64,000 nt of DNA from JAPLUA01 sp964625855 (GTDB lineage Bacteria; Verrucomicrobiota; Verrucomicrobiia; Limisphaerales; UBA8199), in contig CAZVFC010000046.1 in NCBI GenBank assembly GCA_964625855.1, positions 1 to 64,000 of the forward strand, written 5' to 3'. Positions 53,692 to 61,900 of the stretch are shown here, piece after piece. Position numbers and translations under genes: made by a program. The notes under the pieces were generated by a model. That model was not told where the DNA came from. It saw only the letters and a list, made by a program, of their open reading frames with translations, and ran no database searches. Numbering within the stretch: the first letter of the stretch is position 1; every line of letters begins with the position of its first letter.

Positions 53692-54411
53692 GTGAAGCTT
53701 TGCGATCTAACTCTGGCCAGCCCCGAAGAAAACCTTGCCTGCGACGAGGCGCTGCTCGACTGCTGTGAAGCGGGCCAATCGGAGGAAATCCTGCGCTTCT
53801 GGGAACCCACGAGCCACTTTGTGGTGCTCGGTTATGCCAACAAAGTCGCGCGGGAGGTCAACCTGCCCTTCTGCCGAGCCAGGGCGATTCCTGTTCTCCG
53901 CCGCTGCACGGGCGGTGGCACCGTCCTGCAAGGGCCTGGGGTGCTGAATTACTCTTTGATCCTACGCATGGATAGTTCCGGCCCGCTGCGCAGCATCGCC
54001 ACCACCAACGAGTTCATCATGGAGCGCCATCAACAGGCCCTGGCTCCTCTCATCCGCGCCCACGTTGAGCGTCAAGGTCACACGGACCTCACCATTGGCG
54101 GCCTCAAAATCTCCGGCAATGCCCAACGTCGCCAGCGCCGTTTCCTCATCTTCCACGGCGCCTTCCTTCTTAGCCTGGACATCGGGTTGGTCGAGAAGAC
54201 GCTTCCCTTCCCGTCGCGAGCGCCCTGCTATCGCGCAGCGCGGTCCCATGCCGACTTCCTGCTAAACCTCAAACTGCCCGCCCTCACTCTCAAGTCAGCA
54301 CTCCGCGAAACCTGGCATGCCACCGAGTCGCTCTCGGAGATTCCCTACGCGCAGATCAGAGTCCTCGCCCGCGAGAAATACGCGTCGGACGAATGGAATT
54401 TCAAGTTCTAG
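53692..54411 (+). CDS. Lipoate--protein ligase family protein
   Basis: A 239-residue member of the BPL/LplA/LipB fold. RRCTGGGTVLQGPGVLNYSL (about 69-89) is the substrate-binding motif, and GGLKISGNAQRRQRRFLIFHG (about 134-154) contains the catalytic lysine. Such enzymes attach lipoate to the lipoyl domain of AceF. The gene starts with GTG and is divergent from the aceE operon over 112 bases, fitting its role in loading the E2 subunit. It could alternatively be an octanoyl/lipoyl transferase (LipM-like), as it lacks the full C-terminal domain of classic LplA. Confidence 0.87.
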   Translation: MKLCDLTLASPEENLACDEALLDCCEAGQSEEILRFWEPTSHFVVLGYANKVAREVNLPFCRARAIPVLRRCTGGGTVLQGPGVLNYSLILRMDSSGPLRSIATTNEFIMERHQQALAPLIRAHVERQGHTDLTIGGLKISGNAQRRQRRFLIFHGAFLLSLDIGLVEKTLPFPSRAPCYRAARSHADFLLNLKLPALTLKSALRETWHATESLSEIPYAQIRVLAREKYASDEWNFKF

Positions 54412-54517
54412 TGCTGTGAACCACCCGGATCCACTAATGGCGGCATTGTGTCCTGTCAACGGGGGACTCCGGTATCCGGCATCCTGGCGCCTGTGCTCAC
54501 CGCCAAAACCGAAGATG

Positions 54518-55363
54518 TCATTGCACAAGTCGCTCAATGATATACTCGATCTCGCCGGGGACCAAATAGATCAAAAGCGCCAACACCCCCGCGCAGACCA
54601 AACCGACAATGATAGCGATCCTCAGCGCCCGGACCGGACGCCTTTGCAGCGTGACCCCTGGCGTGGGGAAGATCCGATGTTCAATGGACACGGTCGGCAC
54701 CTCGCGGGGTTTTGGAGCCGGGGCGGAGGTGTGCTCCGGCTCCTGAATACGTTTCCCATGTGGTTCCGTCGCCGCGAGCAGCCGCAGGCTCGATTGCTCA
54801 GCCGGACCGAGCGCGGCCACGGCGGGGCCGTGACCCAGCCGGAGCACCGGCGGGAAAGCGGCTAAGACCCTGGCAAGACCTCTGCTCATGCGCCATTGGA
54901 AGTAGCTCATCATGAGAATGGCCAGAAAACAAATGGCCGCAAACGTGCCCGCCACAATGAGCGTCAGCTTGTTATAGCTTTGCATCACTGCCAAGTGCCG
55001 CGCCTGCTGGGCGGCGAAGCTCTCCTGGAAGGTCACCAGCGCGATCGAAATGACCTCGGCGCTTTGGAGGGCGGCCTTCTCGGCTTCCTGGCGGTTCTGC
55101 TCGATGGCCAACTGGGTAGCCTCGAGCTGTTCCTGCAATTGCACGTAGCCTAGGAGTATTGCTTGGGAGTTCGTTCCTTCGATTGGGCTGGTGGCGGGCG
55201 GCGGGTTGGTCTCGGCGCGCAGGCTCTCCCACGAGGCGGTAGATAGCACCAGCGAGAACGCGGCGACCAGGCAAAGGCGCGAAGGGAGGTGATTCCTCTC
55301 GAGGTGCGGCGTCCGGCGGATGCCGACGAGGGCAGCGGATGTTTTTGATGGGTGAGACACCAT
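54518..55363 (-). CDS. Membrane protein of unknown function
   Basis: A 281-residue protein with an N-terminal signal-like helix (LCLVAAFSLVLSTASWESLRA), a Glu/Gln/Ala-rich segment (QLEATQLAIEQNRQEAEKAAL) likely to be coiled coil, a membrane helix (LTLIVAGTFAAICFLAILMMS, about 132-152) and a final one (LRIAIIVGLVCAGVLALLIYL). No named family was recognised. ATG 55363 is preferred over the overlapping GTG. It is isolated between lipoate ligase (convergent) and M48 peptidase. Confidence 0.7.
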   Translation of the reverse strand: MVSHPSKTSAALVGIRRTPHLERNHLPSRLCLVAAFSLVLSTASWESLRAETNPPPATSPIEGTNSQAILLGYVQLQEQLEATQLAIEQNRQEAEKAALQSAEVISIALVTFQESFAAQQARHLAVMQSYNKLTLIVAGTFAAICFLAILMMSYFQWRMSRGLARVLAAFPPVLRLGHGPAVAALGPAEQSSLRLLAATEPHGKRIQEPEHTSAPAPKPREVPTVSIEHRIFPTPGVTLQRRPVRALRIAIIVGLVCAGVLALLIYLVPGEIEYIIERLVQ

Positions 55364-55659
55364 CACACTCAGCCACTATTATTGTCTGCTCTGCGGACAG
55401 AAGTCAAGCATGCACATGCCAGCGGGATCTTGCGGCTCGAGTTTGAGCATGGTGCAGACCCGGGGAACCACCGGGTCGAGATCAGGGACCTCCCCGGTGC
55501 GGGAACCAGGGCTGGCCCTGTAGCACGAAACGCCGCCTCAGGCAGAGTGATTGGCGATGGCTGGCACCGGGACGACCATCCCGGCTGTGCGTTGCTGTGT
55601 TCCTTGCAGAGGCGGCAGCGCCGCCAGCCATCTCTCCCCGCCCTTGCGCCTGCGATGTT

Positions 55660-56784
55660 CTAGCGAGCGTCGGCTCTGGGGCTCGGCTCCGGCTGGTCGT
55701 AGCTGATGAAACCCGACTTGTTCTTGAGCTTGCTCCACTTCGCGTCGAGCCGTTTGAGCCGCTTCACGGTTGCGGGATGGCTGCTGAAGGCGCCGAGTTC
55801 GAAACTCAGGAATCCCATCTTGTCTTGCGCTGCCTGCAACTTCTTGAGCATCTCCCCGAGCCCCCGCGGATCAATCCGGGCGGAGACCAGGTATTTCCAG
55901 GCCACGTCGTCCGCTTCCAGCTCGTACTCCTGCGAAAAGCTCTGGCGCACCAGCAACTCTGAACTGCCGCCCAGCGCGCCCGCCGCCCCTCGGCTGCCGC
56001 CGAGAAACACGCTGACGATCAGATACGGTCCGGCCTCGGAAATGATCTTCCGGAAGCCGTGCTTCTCTGTGACGTGCGCCACCTCATGCGCGATGACGCC
56101 TGCCAGTTCCTCCGGCCGCTCCGACATCGTGATCAGGCTGTTGTTCACCATGATATGCCCGCCGGGCAGGGCAAAGGCATTGGGCATCGGGTCATCAATG
56201 ATATAGAGCTTGTATTCCGGGCCCGCCTTGGGCAGCACGCGCAGCAACGGCGCCACCGCGCGATCCAGCCTCGCCTTAAGCTTCGCATCCTCGATGAAGT
56301 CCTCGTCCTCCTTCAACTCGGCCACCAGGCCGTCGCCCAGCTCGCGCTCCCATTGCGCCGGCACCCGCGCCACCACCGCTCGCACCATCAGCCCCATCAG
56401 CATCCACACCACGATTGCGGCCACCACAAACCCGCCCAGCACCGCGAACATCACCTTCAGCCGCCGCCCGAACTCGCGGTTCCCCTGCATATCGCGGATC
56501 TGGTGTTGCGTATGCGGCTGCTGCAAGAGTGGGCCGCGCTGCAGGATGCGTTCGTCGAAGGTAAACACCGACCACCCCGGCTGCTCCGGGTCAGAGAAGA
56601 AGATCCGCTCGTCGCCCGCGTCGCCTTTCTCGATCAGCAGCCGCGACAGCGGCATTTCCACCGTGGCCGCATCCGACACGAACCGCAGCCGCCAGAACGC
56701 GAAGACAATCCTCCCCGCCACCGCTTCTTCACCGAGGCTCGGATGGGAAACGTAGCCGTCAAACGTTAAGCTGTCCTCAGTCAC
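55660..56784 (-). CDS. M48-family metalloprotease
   Basis: A 374-residue membrane-linked zinc protease. The active site is HEVAH in VIAHEVAHVTEKHG (His233, Glu234, His237). EYELEADDVAWKYL (about 315) supplies the third ligand. A membrane segment occurs at about 112-134 (MFAVLGGFVVAAIVVWMLMGL), ahead of the catalytic domain. The preceding about 100 residues form a separate domain (EDSLTFDGYVSHPSLGEE), possibly Zn-ribbon-free PH-like. The start is GTG 56784. The HtpX/Oma1-like family role is protein quality control. Confidence 0.88.
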   Translation of the reverse strand: MTEDSLTFDGYVSHPSLGEEAVAGRIVFAFWRLRFVSDAATVEMPLSRLLIEKGDAGDERIFFSDPEQPGWSVFTFDERILQRGPLLQQPHTQHQIRDMQGNREFGRRLKVMFAVLGGFVVAAIVVWMLMGLMVRAVVARVPAQWERELGDGLVAELKEDEDFIEDAKLKARLDRAVAPLLRVLPKAGPEYKLYIIDDPMPNAFALPGGHIMVNNSLITMSERPEELAGVIAHEVAHVTEKHGFRKIISEAGPYLIVSVFLGGSRGAAGALGGSSELLVRQSFSQEYELEADDVAWKYLVSARIDPRGLGEMLKKLQAAQDKMGFLSFELGAFSSHPATVKRLKRLDAKWSKLKNKSGFISYDQPEPSPRADAR

Positions 56785-56841
56785 AGCACCCTATTATACC
56801 GCAGCCTTCCGACAATGGCACGCAAAATAGCCGCTGGCAGA

Positions 56842-56876
56842 CATTCTTCATTCTTCCTTCTTCATTCTGCATTCAC
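56842..56876. repeat. Tandem heptad tract, word CATTCTT (x5)
   Basis: Five successive 7-base units (cattctt, cattctt, ccttctt, cattctg, cattcac). The last two encode the final residues (VNAE) and stop codon of the alcohol dehydrogenase gene. It lies between two genes on the minus strand. Confidence 0.8.
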
Positions 56877-57899
56877 GACCACCGCCCTTCCCTCCTGTCC
56901 GAATTTCTCCAGTCCATCCAGCACCTGGTTGATCGCGCCCGCATCGAGCGGCACGGTGCGCGTGATGATTTGCGACAAGTCCAGCTTTCGTTGGCGCACC
57001 CACTCGATCAGACCCGGCAGTTCCTGCGCCAGATGGTCCGACACGCCAATGATTTCCGCTTCCTTGTTCAGCACCTCCATATAGGGCGCGATCTCGAACC
57101 GCTTGTCGGTCAGCCCCGCCAGCGCCGCCCGTCCCTTGATGGTCAGCGACTGCAAGGCCTGCCGCATGGTCAGGGGCAGCCCGATCAACTCCAGCGCCAC
57201 ATCCACACCCCGCCCGCCCGTAAGGCGCTGGATCTCAGCGACGGGGTCGCAAGCAGCCGCATTGACCGGCATCGCGCCGAACGCCCGCGCCAATTCCAGC
57301 TTGCCCGGCTTGATGTCCACCGCGAACACCTCGCGCGCCCCAAACGCCCGCGCCAGTTGTATCGCCGACAGCCCGAGACCACCCGCCCCAAACACCGCCA
57401 CCGACTCGCCCGCACGGAGCCGCGCCTTGTTCAACGCGTGCAGCGAAGTCGCTGATGAGCACATCATGATCGCCCCCTGCTCGAACGGGATTTTCTCCGG
57501 CAACTGAAAGACGCTGCGCGCCGGCATCACGATGAACTCGGCGTAGCCGCCGTCGCGATATTTGCCGATCATTTTGCCCTCCGTGCAGAACTGCTCGTTC
57601 CCCTGCTGGCAGTAGGCGCACTCGCCGCACGTTGCCAGGTAATGCAGGCAAACCCGGTCGCCGCGCTTCACGTGGCGCACCTCGGCCCCAGTCTGCTCGA
57701 CCACGCCGGCCACCTCATGCCCCAGTGTCAGCGGCAGCGGCTCCACCCGGGATATCCCCGCCCGATAATGCGCATCCGAATGGCAAATCCCCGCCGCCTT
57801 CACGCGTACCAGCACATCGCGCGCGGAAACCGCCGGCACGTCCACCTGCTGCGCCTCCAGTGGCCGCCCCGGCCGAATCAACCTGATCGCCTTCATCAT
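56862..57899 (-). CDS. Zinc-dependent alcohol dehydrogenase
   Basis: A 345-residue MDR-family dehydrogenase. The catalytic zinc set is Cys in GICHSDAHYR (about 39) and GHEVAGVVEQ (about 61). The structural zinc cluster is CGECAYCQQGNEQFC (about 91-105), and the NAD loop is FGAGGLGLSAIQLARAFGA (about 170-190). It fits sugar- or alcohol-oxidising NAD-dependent enzymes such as sorbitol or threonine dehydrogenases. The C-terminus is encoded by a heptad repeat, so the last residues may be repeat-derived. Confidence 0.92.
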   Translation of the reverse strand: MMKAIRLIRPGRPLEAQQVDVPAVSARDVLVRVKAAGICHSDAHYRAGISRVEPLPLTLGHEVAGVVEQTGAEVRHVKRGDRVCLHYLATCGECAYCQQGNEQFCTEGKMIGKYRDGGYAEFIVMPARSVFQLPEKIPFEQGAIMMCSSATSLHALNKARLRAGESVAVFGAGGLGLSAIQLARAFGAREVFAVDIKPGKLELARAFGAMPVNAAACDPVAEIQRLTGGRGVDVALELIGLPLTMRQALQSLTIKGRAALAGLTDKRFEIAPYMEVLNKEAEIIGVSDHLAQELPGLIEWVRQRKLDLSQIITRTVPLDAGAINQVLDGLEKFGQEGRAVVVNAE

Positions 57900-57949
57900 G
57901 GCCGAGAGGCTTGCCGGCAGCCGCTAGCCCGGACGTTCATCTCCAACTC

Positions 57950-58822
57950 TCACTGCACCGGCACCTTCTCGGGCACGACCTTGAAGAAACGACTGAGGTC
58001 GCGGTCCGTATTGGCGACACCGGGCTTGGTGACGATCCAATCGTTCAATTGGGCGATCCGCATAGTGTTCCCCTCCCTCCAGCGCCAGGTTTCGACGTGC
58101 CCGTCCGCAAAGCTGAGCAGGCCGGCGTGGTTGTGGCGCGTGGCCGGAAAGCTGATCCACGTCCACAAGGAGGTGTTAAATAGAGCGAGGCTGTCCGGCG
58201 CATTGATGCCGAACGCGCTCTGTTGGATGCTCTTCTCGTGTTCTTCAATGAACACCGCGGCCTTGCTCGGCCCGGGCCGCTGAACCTCCGCCAAACGGTG
58301 CCAGCACAATTCATAGCCCGGATCACCCGGCGTGTTCCGGAAATTCATATACATGCTCATCGAGATGCTCCGGTTGCGCTGAACCAGGCCCTGGTCGCGG
58401 ACGGTTGATTTGTCCGCCGGGCACCGGTAAATCCCCAACGACTTGTTATAACGGTAGAGCACCCCGTTTTGCAGGTTGACCGGCGTGGTGTCCGTCCAGG
58501 CGTTACCCTGCAGCCATGAATACGGGTCAGCCGTCCAATCCTCCCGGGTGCCGATGTCGCCGCCGTTCATCGCTGTGTTCCCCGGCAGGTGGTCCCGAGA
58601 ATCGTCTGTGTACATTTGCCAGCAGAGCTGGAGCTGCTTCATGTTGTTGGCGCAGGCCGCAGCCAGCGCTTTAGCCTTGGCCTGGCTCAAGGCGGGCAGG
58701 AGCAGCGCGGCCAGGATGGCGATGATGGCGATCACGACCAGCAACTCGATCAGCGTGAATCCAGTCGGCACGGCGTCCTGGTGCTTCGATCTCAATCCCG
58801 CCTGTGAAGTCTTCGTACTCAT
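57950..58822 (-). CDS. Prepilin-type H-X9-DG protein
   Basis: A 290-residue class III prepilin-signal protein with GFTLIELLVVIAIIAILAAL (about 22-41) followed by LLPALSQAKAKALAAACANN. The C-terminal HNHAGLLSFADGH motif matches the H-X9-DG signature of planctomycete/verrucomicrobial DUF1559-type proteins. Likely an exported, membrane-tethered pseudopilin of unknown role. It is 113 bases upstream (transcriptionally before) of the giant glycosidase-like gene. Confidence 0.9.
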   Translation of the reverse strand: MSTKTSQAGLRSKHQDAVPTGFTLIELLVVIAIIAILAALLLPALSQAKAKALAAACANNMKQLQLCWQMYTDDSRDHLPGNTAMNGGDIGTREDWTADPYSWLQGNAWTDTTPVNLQNGVLYRYNKSLGIYRCPADKSTVRDQGLVQRNRSISMSMYMNFRNTPGDPGYELCWHRLAEVQRPGPSKAAVFIEEHEKSIQQSAFGINAPDSLALFNTSLWTWISFPATRHNHAGLLSFADGHVETWRWREGNTMRIAQLNDWIVTKPGVANTDRDLSRFFKVVPEKVPVQ

Positions 58823-58935
58823 GCTCTATTTACCATTCTAGCATACGGCCCCCACAGGCTCATGGTTACAACGAAAAAAAGCAATTATCTTAGCAAGCGC
58901 CCCTGGACCATGCGAACCGCGGCATAGTGGTTTTC

Positions 58936-61900
58936 CTACTTGTCGAAACTGAGCGGTGGGGCGGGGAGGTTGCGATAGGCTCCGACGATGGCCGGAAAAT
59001 CCCAACGGCGGACTTCGTCAGGCCGGTAAACCACCTGCACACCTTTGGGCGCCTTGCGCACCGGACGCGAGTTGGGGAGGTGGAGCACAATGCGCTTGGC
59101 GGGCTGGCGGCGGGGCGGTTCGAGTTTGACCTCGACACCCCCTGCCGTGCCGCGAATTCTAACGCTCATCGGTCCGAAGTGGGTGGGCGCGTTTTCGACG
59201 TGGATTCCCCTGCCCTGCTCCAGCCACCAATCCGGTGCGCCCAGAAGCAAGTGCAGTTCATCCCCCCGCTCATGGACCAGCGCATGGCGAAGGAGGAAGG
59301 CGAAGTTGGCCGCACCAGTGGTGTGTGGAATCGTGTCGGCCCAGGCAAAGCGGCGTCCGAAGAAGATGCCCTCGGGGAAAGCATGGGTGGCGGTCGAGTG
59401 CAGCAAATACCAGTAGAACTCCTCGACGAACTGATCGTGCTCGCCGCGAATGAGTGAGGCCATCGTGGTGTACGAGGAGAGGTAGGGGTGGATTGCCGGC
59501 TCCTTGAAACCGGTCCAGCGGATGGCGCCCTCACGGAAGCCGCCCCCGTGCCGCTCGCGCACCTCGGCGAGCAGGGCCCCGACGCGCGCGTCGTCCGGGG
59601 CAAACAACTCGGTCGGCCAGAGCGTTTCGGTGTTGCCCCAGTGCGTGCCCACCTTTTCCCAGCTTGGCGGGAACCACGCCAAACCGGTCTTCTTCCAGGC
59701 GGCGTCAATGGCACGGCGGTAGTCGTCGGCCTCCTGTTGGAAATGCTGCGCGTCGGCCTGCTCGCCCAGCTCGCGCGCGGCATCGGCGACACAGAGCAGC
59801 CCGCGCAAGTTCCAGAAATCATAGCCAACAATGTGATGCTTGCCGTCCCAGAGGTACTCGCCGTCGGCGACGGCGTTGGGCAGGACGCCGGCGAAGGGGG
59901 AATCGGGCGGGACTTCGCGTCGGGCGCGCAAGGTCCACTCGGCGGCGCGGCGCATCTGCGGGTAGGCTTGCTTGAGCCAGGAGCGGTCGGCGGTGATCTT
60001 ATAGAACTGCCAGAGCGTCCAGACCGCCTGGCCGTTGGCGTCGAACTGCATCTTCTGCGTCTCGAACCGGCCATCGGGCCGTTGGGCGCGCAGGTAGGCG
60101 GCGATAGTATTGCGCGCGGCATCGAGCAAGCCGGCCTCTTCCAGTTCAAGAACCTGGTAAGCGCCGTCGCGGATGTAGAACTCGTCATAGAACCCCTCGC
60201 CGCCGTGGAGCACGCCGCGGTCACTGGCCAGCATTTGGCAGACATGCGCCGCACGGAGGGCCTGGGTGGACTTGTCACAAGGCACCTCGAAGCGGGCCGC
60301 TTTGGCCAGCAGGCTGCGCCAGTAACTCGCCGTGCGGTCCAGCCACAGCCTGGGGCTTTCCTTGTCGAATGCATTGGCGCTGGCAACTGGCTTGAACGGG
60401 ATGCGGAAGCAGGTCTCCGTCCCCTGCCCTGGCGTCAGTGATGCGCTCCAGTCAGTTGGCGCTGGAGCGTTGGTCGCCAGCATGGCCCATTGTACGCGCG
60501 CTTCTGTTGGCGTGCGGCCGAGATTCGTTGCTTTCACGCGGACCCAGTTCAGGAAGTTGTCCCCCTCGGTTGGCCAGTCAAAGGCGGCGCCCCAGTCCTT
60601 CGCAGTCGGGAGCGGAGTTGCCCAGAGCGTGAAATCGTAGCGGACGCCGCCCGCTTCAGTGCTGAGCAGAACCACCGGAAGCCACCCGTCCAAAAGCGTC
60701 TTGGTTTGCCTCCGGCTGAGAGGGGTCAGGCTTGGTCCGCAGGCGAAGCGGAGCCTGGCTTTGTTCGCCAGCACCAACTCGTTCTCGGGCGTGATGCGCG
60801 TGCCGTCGTTGTAGTCCTTGAGCCCCATCACGCTCCAGGAGTTTTGGAAGTAATCGAAGTCCTTCGCCGGCGACGGCGGCGGGGCGCTAACCGGCCTGGC
60901 GCCTTTGCCCCCCGAACCGGCCCCCAGCTCCAGCGCCTGGATGAACGCTTCGCCAGGTTCCGATGTATCGGCAGCCCCGCTGGCAGCGGCGGTGAAGCGG
61001 ACTTCAATGACGCCGTTCACCGGCCCAATTTCATTGAAGACCAGATCAACCGCGCGGCCGGCTCCGCCAGCGGTGGCAGCGACATCGAGTCGCTCGACCA
61101 CGCGCCGCCCATTGATGCGGATGTCGAAGCAATTGGTCCGGGTGTCGAGGCCGCGCGTGGCGGCGAACTTGAGACGCGCGTGGTAGCGCCCCGGGCCAAC
61201 GGTGAGGTTCACCCAGAAGTCGCGGCCATGGACGCCATAGCGGTAAAGGTCAGGCTCAGACGTGCCGTGGATCGGTTCCGTAATGGGAGTGGTCCACCAG
61301 CATTCCGCTACCGAGTCCTTGCCCTCTCCGATGCGGGTGACCAGTTCGGTCGCCGGACGCCAGCCGTGACCGCGTGAGTCTCGGAGGTCTTCCCGCCCCG
61401 TATAGCCGAACACCATACGTTGCGTGTCCCGCGGCCCGGTGCCGGAGGGGAAGTTCGCCGCGCGGGTGGCCGCGGAGTATTGCACATCCTGAATGTGGAC
61501 AGCCGTCCCGGTGGAATATGGGTTGGCGGTGCCGCGGGCTACGACTTGAAGAGTGTGTGTGCCTTGCGTCATGCCGTTGCGATAATACAGCACTTGGCGG
61601 GCGCGCGGTGCAGGATTCCAGCAGTCGAGGTGGACGAGCTGCTTCTCCTCATCGAGATAGATGTCCGCGAGACCACCGTCTGGCCCAACCGCGCCGATGA
61701 GCCGGACTTGGTTGCCTTTGAACATGGCGGTGAGTGCCGCCCCTTGAGCAGTCGCAGTCTGGATTCGGTTCCCACCAGACGATGGAGCGGCTTCCGCAGA
61801 CCACTGTCCATCAAGCTTGAGCGCGCTGCCTGGAACGGCTTCCTGAGGATCGCCACCGGTAACCGCGACCCGGGTCGCACCGTCGTGGCGAACAGCGACA

